64,000 bases of DNA from Desulfobacula toluolica Tol2 (GTDB taxonomy: Bacteria; Desulfobacterota; Desulfobacteria; Desulfobacterales; Desulfobacteraceae), in contig NC_018645.1 of NCBI RefSeq assembly GCF_000307105.1, forward strand, positions 3,371,501 through 3,435,500, written 5' to 3'. Within the stretch, counting starts at the first letter, position 1; each line of letters opens with the position of its first letter. Position numbers and translations under genes: made by a program. Positions 25,082 to 34,134 of this stretch are shown piece after piece. The notes beneath the pieces are model-generated. The model saw only the letters and a program-made list of their open reading frames with translations, was not told the DNA's origin and searched no databases.

Positions 25082-27793
25082 ATGAAAACAAAACAAACCA
25101 TTACAATTAATGGAAAGGTTTTCCCCTTTAAAAAAGAAGAAACAATCCTGGAGGCGGCAGAAAGAAATGAAATTTTTATTCCAACACTCTGCCATTTGAA
25201 AGGAACCACCCCCACGGGTGCCTGTAGAATCTGCATGGTTGAGGTAAAAGGGGCCCGCAGCCTTGTGGCATCCTGCGCTGCCCCCGCTGAACCTGGAATG
25301 GAGGTAAAAACAGAGTCAAATGAAGTAATCCGGTCCCGAAAACTGACCCTGGCCCTCATGCTTTCGTCGGGATACCACGACTGTCTTTTGTGTCCGGCCA
25401 CAGGAAAATGTACCCTCCAGGCCCTGGCCTATCGCTATAATGTCAACGGACGACGTTTTGAAACTTCAAAATCCCGTTATCCCCTGGAAAATATCAATCC
25501 ATTTATCATCCGGGATTTTTCAAAATGTATTCTTTGCGGCCGGTGTGTCCAGGCCTGCAATGATGTTCAGGTAAATAATGCCATTGACCTGGGATACCGG
25601 GGAGTTGCAGCTAAAGTGGTAACTGCCGGGGACAGAACCCTGAAGGATTCAGACTGTGTTTTCTGCGGAGAATGTATCCAGGTCTGCCCGGTAGGAGCCT
25701 TATATCCCAAGGATGCCCTGCACAAGCCCAGATACGGGGAAACCGAAAAAGTCAGAACCACCTGTAGTTATTGCGGGGTGGGTTGCCAGATGCACCTGCA
25801 TATAAAAGATAACCGGGTCCAACGGATCACCGGGGCAGATACCGCTCCAAACAACGGCAGCCTGTGCGTCAAAGGCAGATTCGGATATGACTTTATCCAT
25901 TCAGAGGAAAGGCTTACCCATCCTCTGATCCGTGAAAAAGACGGATTTAGAAAAGTCAGCTGGGATGAGGCCCTCAAAAAAATTGCGGATCATTTCACGA
26001 AAATTAAACTCCAGGACGGACCGGATAAAATGGGAGTGCTGGTTTCAGCAAGAATGACCAACGAAGACAATTACATTGCTCAAAAATTTGCCAGAACGGT
26101 CCTGAAAACCAATAATATCGACCATTGTGCCCGGCTGTGCCATGCATCCACAGTTGCCGGCCTGGCAGCATCTTTTGGCAGCGGTGCCATGACCAACCCC
26201 ATTGCCGACATTGAAAATGCAAGGGTCATCCTGGTAACCGGGTCCAATACCACGGAAACCCACCCGGTACTCTCCGGTTTTATCAAAAGGGCCGTAAAAT
26301 TCAACAAGGCCAGGCTCATTGTGATTGATCCTCGGCAGATCACCCTGACCCGATTCGCAGAAAAATGGCTCCGGCCGGAACCGGGAACCAATGTCGCATG
26401 GATCAACGGTCTCATGCATGTGATCCTCAAGGAAAATTTACATGATCCCGATTTTATCCGGCAGCGGACTATTGACTTTGACAAGCTCAAGAAAAGCCTT
26501 GAACCTTATACCCCTGAATATGTTGCATCCCTGACCGGAATTAAGGAAAAAGCCCTGATTGAAACCGCCCGAATTTATGCAGCGGGAGCACCGTCCAGTA
26601 TTATTTACTGCATGGGCATTACCCAGCACTCATCCGGTACCGACAATGTCAAGGCCCTGGCCAATCTGGCCATGCTTTGCGGCTATATGGGGATTGAAGG
26701 CGGCGGCGTCAACCCGTTGCGGGGACAGAACAATGTTCAAGGAGCCTGTGACATGGGCGGTCTTCCCAATGTTTATCCCGGATACAAGCCCGTAACAGAC
26801 CCAGTTGTCAGAGCTGATATGGAAAAGGCATGGCAGGTTGCCGACCTTTCCCCCATACCAGGAATGACGGTAACCGAAATGATCCCGGCAGCCGCAGAAA
26901 AAAAGATAAAATCTCTTTATATCATTGGTGAAAATCCCATGGTTTCAGACCCGGATATCGGCCATGTAAAAAAATGCCTGAAAAATCTTGATCTCCTGGT
27001 TGTTCAGGATATTTTCATGACTGAAACGGGAAAATTGGCTCATGTAGTACTGCCTGCAACCTGTTTTGCTGAAAAAAACGGCACTTTCACCAATACGGAA
27101 AGACGAATCCAGCGGATCAGAAAAGCGGTCTCCCCGCCGGGAAATGCCTTGGGGGACTGGCAGATTATCTGTAGGTTAGCTGGACAAATGGGAATGGGCA
27201 TGAGCTATAAAAACAGCCGGGAAATCATGGATGAGATCGCTTCGGTCACTCCGTCCTATGCCGGGGTGACCTATGAACGGCTTGAAGAAAAAGGAATTCA
27301 CTGGCCCTGTCCGCAAAAAGATCATCCGGGCACACCAATTTTGCACCAGGAAACCTTTACCAACGGCAAAGGTGTTTTTCACGCTATTGAATTCAGAGTA
27401 CCGGCGGAAGAAACCTGTCCGGAATATCCTTTAATATTGACCACCGGCCGTCTACTTTATCAGTATCACACCGGCACCATGACCATGAAGACGGCAGGCC
27501 TGAATGAAATTGCTCCTGAAAGCCATATCGAAATTTCATCTGAAGATGCTCAAAACGCTGGTTTAAGAGATGGAGAAATAGCAGAACTGTCTTCAAGACG
27601 AGGGATGGTAACTGCCCGGATAAGCATTTCCCCAAAAGCGGTTAACGGTACTGTTTTCATGCCTTTCCACTATGCCAGGGCTGCTGCCAATGTATTGACC
27701 AACACAGCTTTGGATCCTGTTGCTAAAATACCGGAACTGAAAGTATGTGCCGTAAAATTGCGCAATATAAAACCCAGTAGCATAATTTATTAA
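25082..27793 (+). CDS. fdhA: Formate dehydrogenase catalytic subunit (NAD-linked/bifurcating type, Cys form)
   Basis: A 903-residue molybdopterin (Mo or W) oxidoreductase. In order: N-terminal [2Fe-2S] domain (TLCHLKGTTPTGACRICMVE), a His-Cys3 cluster (HDCLLCPATGKC), two [4Fe-4S] motifs (CILCGRCVQAC, CVFCGECIQVCP), the [4Fe-4S] of the catalytic domain (CSYCGVGC), then the pterin domains. The metal ligand is Cys at about residue 353 in DHCARLCHASTV, so no selenocysteine is needed. GSNTTETHPV is typical of formate dehydrogenases. ATG 25082 has AGGA ten bases upstream; ATG 25073 is too close to it. Context with MvhD/HdrA and NuoE/NuoF suggests a soluble formate:NAD/ferredoxin complex. Confidence 0.9.
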   Translation: MKTKQTITINGKVFPFKKEETILEAAERNEIFIPTLCHLKGTTPTGACRICMVEVKGARSLVASCAAPAEPGMEVKTESNEVIRSRKLTLALMLSSGYHDCLLCPATGKCTLQALAYRYNVNGRRFETSKSRYPLENINPFIIRDFSKCILCGRCVQACNDVQVNNAIDLGYRGVAAKVVTAGDRTLKDSDCVFCGECIQVCPVGALYPKDALHKPRYGETEKVRTTCSYCGVGCQMHLHIKDNRVQRITGADTAPNNGSLCVKGRFGYDFIHSEERLTHPLIREKDGFRKVSWDEALKKIADHFTKIKLQDGPDKMGVLVSARMTNEDNYIAQKFARTVLKTNNIDHCARLCHASTVAGLAASFGSGAMTNPIADIENARVILVTGSNTTETHPVLSGFIKRAVKFNKARLIVIDPRQITLTRFAEKWLRPEPGTNVAWINGLMHVILKENLHDPDFIRQRTIDFDKLKKSLEPYTPEYVASLTGIKEKALIETARIYAAGAPSSIIYCMGITQHSSGTDNVKALANLAMLCGYMGIEGGGVNPLRGQNNVQGACDMGGLPNVYPGYKPVTDPVVRADMEKAWQVADLSPIPGMTVTEMIPAAAEKKIKSLYIIGENPMVSDPDIGHVKKCLKNLDLLVVQDIFMTETGKLAHVVLPATCFAEKNGTFTNTERRIQRIRKAVSPPGNALGDWQIICRLAGQMGMGMSYKNSREIMDEIASVTPSYAGVTYERLEEKGIHWPCPQKDHPGTPILHQETFTNGKGVFHAIEFRVPAEETCPEYPLILTTGRLLYQYHTGTMTMKTAGLNEIAPESHIEISSEDAQNAGLRDGEIAELSSRRGMVTARISISPKAVNGTVFMPFHYARAAANVLTNTALDPVAKIPELKVCAVKLRNIKPSSIIY

Positions 27794-27813
27794 AAATACG
27801 GAGCAAAATCCAT

Positions 27814-28308
27814 ATGAATCTTGAAAGATACCATTGTCATGAAGATATCACTGAAATAATGTGGGAAAAAATTGATATTATCATTGAGACCTATAAAAAC
27901 ACGCCGGGTGCGGTGATTACTGTGTTGCGGGAATGTCAGAATATTGTCGGTTACCTGCCGTGCGAACTGATTGATCATATTGCAGCCGGCATGAATCTGC
28001 CCGGAAGCGAAATTTTTGGGGTGGCATCCTTTTACTCTCTTTTTTCACTGACACCCAAAGGGCGACATACCATCAAGGTCTGCACCGGCACAGCCTGCTA
28101 TGTAAAAGGCATCCGGGAATCCGTCTCCAGAATCGAAAATGAATACAACCTTAAAGAAGGCCAGACAACGGATGACCAACGTTTTTCCCTGGAATGCGTA
28201 CGATGCCTCGGGGCCTGCGGCCTGGCCCCGGTCATGGTTGTAGGAGATGATACCCATGGAGACATAGCAGCAGAAAATGTCATTAAAATTTTGGATGATT
28301 ACAAATAA
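27814..28308 (+). CDS. NuoE/HydC-like [2Fe-2S] subunit
   Basis: A 164-residue thioredoxin-fold [2Fe-2S] protein with the NuoE cysteine pattern: KVCTGTACYVKG and, later, ECVRCLGACGLAPVMVVG. It is the small partner of NuoF-type NADH/FMN subunits in complex I, HydABC and NAD-formate dehydrogenases. It starts 20 bases after fdhA with GGAG upstream, and the NuoF-like gene follows 14 bases later. Length is normal for the family. Confidence 0.92.
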   Translation: MNLERYHCHEDITEIMWEKIDIIIETYKNTPGAVITVLRECQNIVGYLPCELIDHIAAGMNLPGSEIFGVASFYSLFSLTPKGRHTIKVCTGTACYVKGIRESVSRIENEYNLKEGQTTDDQRFSLECVRCLGACGLAPVMVVGDDTHGDIAAENVIKILDDYK

Positions 28309-29402
28309 AAAAGGCCATACCGATGAAAAGACTGACGGAAAAAAAGCTGACAGCTCTCAGGGAGAAAAAAAAGAAGCAACAGTCGGCTACTGAACGGAGC
28401 AAAGTTTTAATCTGTGGCGGGACCGGCTGCCATGCAACCGGTTCTATTGCTGTTAAAAATGCCCTGACAGACGAAATCAAAAAAAAGAGCCTGTCAAAAA
28501 AAGTTGATGTCATTGAAACCGGGTGTAATGGATTTTGTGCCCTTGGTCCTTTAATGGTTGTGGAACCTGATGGCATCTTCTACACAAAACTTTCCTGTGA
28601 AGATATCCCTGAACTGGTTGAAGAACAACTGATGAACCACATCACTGTGGACCGCCTTTTGTTCAAAGATCCGATCACAAAAAAGCGAATCGCAAGACAG
28701 GATGACATTGCTTTTTTCTCTCACCAGATGCCCAGGGCACTTAGAAACAAGGGCTTGATTGATCCGGAAAACATTGACGATTATATTGCTCAGGACGGGT
28801 ATCTGGCTCTTGCCAAAACACTCAACAAAATGAGTCCGGAACAGATTGTGGATGAAATGAAAAAATCCGGCATCCGGGGACGGGGAGGTGCGGGATTTCC
28901 CACAGGCTTGAAATGGGATTTTGCCCGGCAAAGTAAAGAAGAAGTTAAATATGTCCTGTGCAATGCAGACGAAGGTGATCCAGGAGCTTTCATGGACCGA
29001 AGCATTCTGGAGGCAGACCCCCATTGTCTGCTGGAAGGAATGACCATTGCAGCCATAGCTATACAGGCTTCTAAAGGCTATATTTATTGCCGAACCGAAT
29101 ACCAGCTGGCCATCAAAAGATTGGAAATCGCTATTACCCAGGCTAAAAGTTATGGACTGCTGGGAAAGGATATCCTGAATACAGGGTATAGTGGACCCCA
29201 ATGTCAAGACAGTTTTTCATTCAATTTAAGCGTCATTTTCCATTTTGAAAATGTTCGTAATTCTGTGTCACGGTTCGGCGTTCAGATTTGCTTCGGCGAC
29301 TAGCGGAAGTGGAAACCAGGCCCTGAGAATGGGCACCCCAAAATCTGCCCGTCGGAAGGTGTTGGTTTCCGCTGGAGCGGGTTTTTCGGTACATCGTTTT
29401 CA

Positions 29403-30293
29403 TCATCCCACCAACCTCAACTGATTTTTACCATAATATATTTCGGCTGGCGTTTGCCCGTTAAAACTCTGGTGAGGTCGTTCATGGTTGTAAAAATTGA
29501 AATATTTTTTCAAGGACTTGCGCAGCTGCTCAACGGATTGAAATTCGTTTACATAAATTTCTTCATATTTCACGCTGCGCCATAGCCGTTCTATGAAAAT
29601 ATTGTCCATACACCGGCCTTTCCCATCCATACTGATTTTAATGTCCTTATCTTTCAATACTTTTGTAAACTCGTGACTTGTGTATTGAGATCCTTGATCC
29701 GTGTTGAATATATAGGGGGTCCCATGACATCGCAGTGCCCTTTCCAGAGAGGATATACAAAATTCCTTGTCCATGGTTATAGAAAGTTCCCAAGAGAGGA
29801 CATAACGACTATGCCAGTCCATGACCGCCGTCAAATAAACGAAACCACCAGAAAGTGGGATATAGGTTATATCCGTAGACCACACCTGATTTGATCTGGT
29901 TACATCAAAAGTTCTCAAAAGATATGGATACACTTTATTTTGGGGATGAGCCTTACTGGTATTCGGCTTCGGTGCAATGGATTGAATTCCCATTTTCCGC
30001 ATCAATCGCTGAACCCGTTTTCGGTTAATCTTATATCCTTTGCGTCTCATAATATTGCGCATTTGGCGGGTACCATAGAACGGATGATCAGTATATTCAA
30101 TGTCAATGAGTTTCATTAGCTCAAGATTTTCAGGCGTTTCCTGTTCCCCCCGGCTTTCACGGTAATAGCTGGAACGAGGCAGTCCTATCAACTCACATTG
30201 CCTTTGAATACTGATTTTAGAGTGCTTGGATTGAATTCGCTGTTTTTTTTCTTCAATACTCATTAAAGGTGTCCGGTGTTTTTTTTTAACCAA
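29403..30293 (-). CDS. IS3-family transposase OrfB (DDE integrase)
   Basis: The catalytic part of the transposase with the rve/DDE core intact: first Asp in VWSTDITYIPL, second Asp in FNTDQGSQYTS and Glu in FIERLWRSVKYEE. It begins with the HTH-like IQSKHSKISIQRQCELIGLP segment. It overlaps orfA; a slippery run of nine A followed by C on the minus strand (30287-30278) would allow a -1 frameshift giving an OrfAB fusion, as in other IS3 elements. An internal ATG (MSIEEKKQ) could give OrfB alone. Confidence 0.93.
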   Translation of the reverse strand: MVKKKHRTPLMSIEEKKQRIQSKHSKISIQRQCELIGLPRSSYYRESRGEQETPENLELMKLIDIEYTDHPFYGTRQMRNIMRRKGYKINRKRVQRLMRKMGIQSIAPKPNTSKAHPQNKVYPYLLRTFDVTRSNQVWSTDITYIPLSGGFVYLTAVMDWHSRYVLSWELSITMDKEFCISSLERALRCHGTPYIFNTDQGSQYTSHEFTKVLKDKDIKISMDGKGRCMDNIFIERLWRSVKYEEIYVNEFQSVEQLRKSLKKYFNFYNHERPHQSFNGQTPAEIYYGKNQLRLVG

Positions 30294-30544
30294 TCCAGTT
30301 CAACCTGGAGTTTACCAACCGTTTGATAAAGACAGTCTCGCTCAATTTCGGCTTCTTTGGTTTGTTTTGCCTTGCTATTGCCAAAAACCAATGGCAGGGC
30401 TTCTATGGCTTCCTTTTTCCACCGATTTACAAGACTAGCATGAATGCCGAACTCAGAGGCTATCTCATTGACAGTTTGATTTCCTTTTATGGCTGCCAAT
30501 GCGACCTTGCTTTTTAATTCTTTACTGTAGTTTTTTCGTTTCAA
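30263..30544 (-). CDS. IS3-family transposase OrfA (helix-turn-helix)
   Basis: A 93-residue DNA-binding protein with HTH_Tnp_1 features: MKRKNYSKELKSKVALAAIK, TVNEIASEFGIHASLVNRWK, then a leucine-zipper-like stretch ending in VELDWLKKNTGHL. It overlaps orfB by 31 bases, and the frameshift site lies within the overlap. It recognises the inverted repeats at the element ends by family analogy. Frame intact. Confidence 0.92.
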   Translation of the reverse strand: MKRKNYSKELKSKVALAAIKGNQTVNEIASEFGIHASLVNRWKKEAIEALPLVFGNSKAKQTKEAEIERDCLYQTVGKLQVELDWLKKNTGHL

Positions 30545-31840
30545 AATATCCCCTTTCTGGACTGTTATATTTTATCTTAACACATTGTCCAGTTTTCGGG
30601 GTCCACTATAGGGTTTAACTTTGATATTGAAATATACCAGGGAGCCGGTGCCTTTGTTTGTGGTGAAGAAACTGCATTGATGCGCTCCATTGAAGGAAAA
30701 AGAGGGATGCCCAGACCAAGACCCCCTTTTCCGGCACACAAGGGGTTGTGGGAAAAACCCAGCATACTGAACAATGTAGAAACCTTTTCTAATGTACCCC
30801 AAATCATATGGAACGGCGGTGACTGGTATGCAGGTGTGGGAACCGAAACCAGCAAAGGCACCAAAGTATTTGCCCTTTCAGGGGATGTGAACAATATCGG
30901 TCTGGTAGAAGTACCCATGGGTACTACTCTCAGAACCCTGATCTATGACATCGGCGGTGGTATTCCGAACAAACGCAAATTCAAAGCCGTGCAATTGGGT
31001 GGTCCCTCGGGAGGCTGTATTCCCGAACATATGCTGGACACCCCTGTGGATTATGAGGAAATCTCAAAAGTCGGTGCTATCATGGGATCAGGCGGGGTCA
31101 TCGTAATGAACGACCGGACATGTATGGTCGATATGGCCCGCTTCTTCATGGACTTTATCCAGGATGAATCCTGCGGCAAATGCACCCCCTGCCGGGAAGG
31201 TACATACCGTATGCTGGAAATTTTAAATAAAATATGTGACGGAAACGGACAGCCAGAGGACATCACAAGCCTTGAAGAACTTTCCCATGTGATCCACCAG
31301 AGCGCTCTTTGCGGTCTGGGCCAGACAGCGGCTAATCCGGTACTTTCCGCATTGCGGTATTTCAGGGAGGAATTTGAAGCCCATGTTAATGAAAAACGCT
31401 GCCCTGCAAAACGTTGCTTGGCCCTGCTTAAGTTTAAAGTAGATCCTGATTTGTGCAAAAAATGCGGTCTCTGCTATAAAAGCTGTCCAGCAGATGCCAT
31501 TGAGTGGAAAAAGAAAGAAAAGGCCTTTATTAACCAGAATAAGTGTATCAAATGCATGAGTTGTTTTAGTAAATGCAAATTTGATGCAATTTTTTAAGCT
31601 ATTCGCCTTGTAGTCTTTATGGCAGTGTCTGCGCCACCTATCTCTCCAATCATGATAATAATGAAAACTTCAAGAAAAGATTATAGTGACGGTAAAAGAA
31701 CTGATACTCACTGAAAAATATTTTTCAATTAAACAGGACAGTTCAATTGAAAATTTTCGGAAAAGGGATAAAATGCAATCAGTGCAAAATCAACCTGCAT
31801 CCAGATTAACACTTATTGAATTTTGATTCCATTTTTATGC

Positions 31841-31939
31841 AAAATAACTGCCACGGGCAGACCTGGTCTTTCACCTTGGTTTGCCCACAACAAAGATTGA
31901 AAGTCGCTGTTTGGATTTTTTGAAGACTTTCATATAAAC
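31841..31939 (+). repeat. Dispersed repeat family 1, copy C
   Basis: Begins AAAATAACTGCCACGGGCAG. The first stem pairs GGGCAGACC with GGTTTGCCC; then ACAACAAAGATTGAAAGTC, a spacer, and TTTTTTGAAGACTTTCATAT close a second stem (GAAAGTC/GACTTTC). Compensating differences between copies keep the stems. Confidence 0.75.
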
Positions 31940-32004
31940 TTCTAACATGTTAGAATCAAGACTCTTTCATTTTTTTGTCGTAGCAGCTCAATCTGCTATT
32001 GCCG

Positions 32005-32084
32005 TTAGTGGCTTTTGGAATCATTATACAATTGATTGAGAACGGTTAAAACCTTTTTGTTTCTGGCTCTTGTCAAGGTTAAGT
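32005..32084 (+). repeat. Dispersed repeat family 2, copy 1
   Basis: The first 33 bases (32005-32037, starting TTAGTGGCTTTTGGAATC) are identical to 62354-62386. The similarity continues through an AAAACCTTTTTGTTTCTG-like segment to AAGGTT, giving a weak hairpin between AACCT and AGGTT. It lies outside any gene. Confidence 0.75.
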
Positions 32085-32114
32085 TAAACTCAATTAACAC
32101 TGTTAACAAAACCA

Positions 32115-33602
32115 TTATAATCCAGCAGATCGATCAGAAAAAATTTTATATTTTTTAAGTATCCTGTTATCAGCTTCTTTAACTGCATGGCTGTTAAGGA
32201 TGATTTTAAATCCTTTGATATCTTCAATTACATGATAGTCACCATTCCAGGTTTCAAAAGCTGATACCAGGTCTTCCATGACATTAATTTTTTTGCCGTT
32301 TACCTTTGAGATGATTCCATTAATAAATTCATGGTAGCCGACATTTACTTCATCTGCCAGAACCTGCACCAGCAGAACAACCTCTTTTCTGTCCTGCCGC
32401 TGTTCTTCATTATAAAAAAGATTCAGCAACTCTGTTGGTGCATTCAAATAAAAATTATTTGCTCCACCGTATTCATAAAGATAATTCAATGATAACACTT
32501 CAAAAACCAGTCCGCCTATGATGTAAAACCTTGGTTCAGTTTCATATTGTCTGTAGGGGACAAGCCTACAGCAGTGAAGAGGTTTTGATAAAGTCAAATT
32601 TATGTTAATCCGTTTTCCTTTTCTTAGCACCAATAGCGAAATTTTTTCGTTAATTTGTTTTTGTTGCAGTGCAAATCCAAGATAGGTCCGCTCTCCTTTT
32701 CTAAATTCGATCGTGCCGTCATTTTCAATATTATAATGATCAACTTTCAACAGCACGTCTTCTGACTCAAGTATTCCTAAAGCCGGGGAATCAGGGAAAA
32801 TTGAATTCACCAGAACTCCTGTATCGGACTGTTGCATTTGATAATGATTTCTCATATCGGAATTTTCAAGTTTCTGCATGGAAACACCTAATTCCGGTAT
32901 GCCATCAAGTCGACCATCAACAATATCCTCTAAAAAACGTTTGATCCCCGGCACTGGAATCATGTAACCGATATTCTCTATTTGTTCACCAAAGGCATTT
33001 TGAAAAGCGATTCCAACAATTTTTCCATTTTTGATAACAGGCCCACCGCTGTTGCCGGGGTTGATTGAGGCATCAAGCTGGCATGCAAGCAGATAAGCTC
33101 CACTGTGTTTGTATTCTTTATGCTCGATTCTTGAAATAACCCCCCTGGTTATGGAAAGTTTATCTCCACCTTCAGGGAATCCATAAGCAAAAACCTCTTC
33201 TTTGATTCTGGAAAATTCACCAAATTCAAGGGGGGTAATTTCATTGAAAAAAGTTTTGTCCTTAATCCGAAGTAACGCCAGGTCACTTTTATGATCAATG
33301 ATATCAACAACAGCTGTGTAACGTTTGGCCTGACCTGATTTTCGTACCTGCAAAAAAGTATTGTTACAGACTACATGGGCATTGGTGAGAATTCGGTTCC
33401 CTTTTATAATAACGCCGGACCCGTGACGTGATTGCAGCCCTTTCATCTGCCATGGTTCGTGATAATTGTATTCATTATATACGACATAAATTTTAACCAC
33501 AGTATCTTTTTCCTCAGCATGTGTTATCCCTACAGTAATCAATAAGAATAAACAAAAATAGGTAAAAGCTTTTCTAAAAAAGGCATAGTATATTTTTTTC
33601 AT
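32115..33602 (-). CDS. Exported Deg-type trypsin-like serine protease
   Basis: A 495-residue S1C protease. After a signal peptide (MKKIYYAFFRKAFTYFCLFL... to HAEE) the catalytic triad is visible: His in ILTNAHVV, Asp in HKSDLALL, Ser in NPGNSGGP. PDZ-like regions follow (GVLVNSIFPDSPALGI). The C-terminal CCRLVPYRQYETEPRFYIIG and GGLVFEVLSLNYL blocks resemble plant and bacterial Deg9/Deg2-type proteins more than classic DegP. The start at 33602 gives a proper signal peptide; an upstream TTG would lie within a dispersed repeat. It stands at the end of the minus arm of the repeat-protein locus and may act in its quality control. Confidence 0.88.
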   Translation of the reverse strand: MKKIYYAFFRKAFTYFCLFLLITVGITHAEEKDTVVKIYVVYNEYNYHEPWQMKGLQSRHGSGVIIKGNRILTNAHVVCNNTFLQVRKSGQAKRYTAVVDIIDHKSDLALLRIKDKTFFNEITPLEFGEFSRIKEEVFAYGFPEGGDKLSITRGVISRIEHKEYKHSGAYLLACQLDASINPGNSGGPVIKNGKIVGIAFQNAFGEQIENIGYMIPVPGIKRFLEDIVDGRLDGIPELGVSMQKLENSDMRNHYQMQQSDTGVLVNSIFPDSPALGILESEDVLLKVDHYNIENDGTIEFRKGERTYLGFALQQKQINEKISLLVLRKGKRININLTLSKPLHCCRLVPYRQYETEPRFYIIGGLVFEVLSLNYLYEYGGANNFYLNAPTELLNLFYNEEQRQDRKEVVLLVQVLADEVNVGYHEFINGIISKVNGKKINVMEDLVSAFETWNGDYHVIEDIKGFKIILNSHAVKEADNRILKKYKIFSDRSAGL

Positions 33603-33645
33603 GGATACAACAAACCTATAGCAATGGCAAAAACGGAATGCTTTG

Positions 33646-33739
33646 AACTGCAACGGGCAAATCTGATATTTTATTCAGATCTGCCCAAAACAAAAATTGA
33701 AAGCCTATGTGTAAATTTTTTAAGACTTTCATACAAAAA
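33646..33739 (+). repeat. Dispersed repeat family 1, copy D
   Basis: Begins AACTGCAACGGGCAAATCTG. The first stem is the best of the four copies, GGGCAAATCTGA with TCAGATCTGCCC. AAAACAAAAATTGAAAG follows, then TTTTTTAAGACTTTCATAC. It lies just upstream of the protease gene (minus strand), reading opposite to it. Confidence 0.75.
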
Positions 33740-33796
33740 AAACGAAAGGAATAATAAAATAAAAAATTAATGAATTTAAAGACCTATAAAAGCCCA

Positions 33797-34102
33797 TTAT
33801 TTCATGCTGGTGAAAGTTTTTTTAAGATTATTTGTAAATATAACAGACTCCTTATCTTTAGAATACTTAAAGAAACGACTGTAAACGGTTTTTGTTTCGC
33901 CCGTGGCAGTATCTATAACAAAAGCCCCCACCAATGAGCCATTATCAATGGGTGTTGCCCATGAAGACAGTTGAAACCGACCGTAATTTGGAGGTGGTGG
34001 TGCTTGGGTAGACCCGATAAACAAAAGGAGTATGAGAACAGCAAAAACCCCCATAAAAAAGAATTTTGTTTTATAATTAACGGAATAAGCTTTCATAAAC
34101 AC
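33797..34102 (-). CDS. Small secreted protein of unknown function (minus arm)
   Basis: A 101-residue protein with an N-terminal signal or anchor segment (FFFMGVFAVLILLLFIGSTQA) and about 65 mature residues. It contains AFVIDTATGETKTVYSRFFK, a (D/N)T-x-TGET pattern also found in the small secreted protein at 43932 on the plus arm. No function is known. It is the last short gene of the minus arm before the Deg-type protease. Confidence 0.6.
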   Translation of the reverse strand: MFMKAYSVNYKTKFFFMGVFAVLILLLFIGSTQAPPPPNYGRFQLSSWATPIDNGSLVGAFVIDTATGETKTVYSRFFKYSKDKESVIFTNNLKKTFTSMK

Positions 34103-34134
34103 AGTCCTATCTTAAAATTTTGAATTGATCTTAT

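Larger units (their letters stand above)
29187..30610 (-). mobile_element. Complete IS3-family insertion sequence
   Basis: The element is 1424 bases long, bounded by perfect 13-base inverted repeats TATAGTGGACCCC (29187-29199) and GGGGTCCACTATA (30598-30610). A GGG target duplication flanks it (29184-29186 and 30611-30613). It encodes orfA and orfB on the minus strand, opposite to the interrupted NuoF-like gene. About 200 bases between its left end and the orfB stop hold no gene but include a possible stem (GGAAACCA with TGGTTTCC). The intact ends, target repeat and transposase frames suggest a recent insertion. Confidence 0.95.
28323..31597 (+). pseudogene. NuoF/HydB-like NADH/FMN subunit, split by an IS3-family element
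   Basis: The gene is cut after codon 288 by the insertion at 29187-30610. The 5' part encodes an N-terminal [2Fe-2S] thioredoxin-like domain (CGGTGCHATG, ETGCNGFCALGP) and the start of the NADH/FMN domain (GRGGAGFPTGLKWDFA, CNADEGDPGAFMDR). The 3' part resumes at [20 protein letters not shown] and continues through [12 protein letters not shown] to two C-terminal ferredoxin motifs ([23 protein letters not shown]). Removing the element and one GGG copy joins the parts in frame into a 615-residue protein. In the present form the first part ends within the element, so NADH coupling of this complex is probably lost unless the element excises. Confidence 0.93.
31598..32114. other. Intergenic region with two different dispersed repeats
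   Basis: Lies between the end of the formate dehydrogenase cluster and the convergent protease gene. It holds a stem TTTTCAATT/AATTGAAAA (31722-31753), possibly the end of the upstream transcript, then repeat family 1 copy C (31841-31939) and repeat family 2 copy 1 (32005-32084). No convincing gene was found. Confidence 0.55.

Noticed and set aside
25082-27793. Possible selenocysteine in the formate dehydrogenase
   Set aside because: The ligand position is TGC (Cys) in DHCARLCHASTV; no in-frame TGA occurs.
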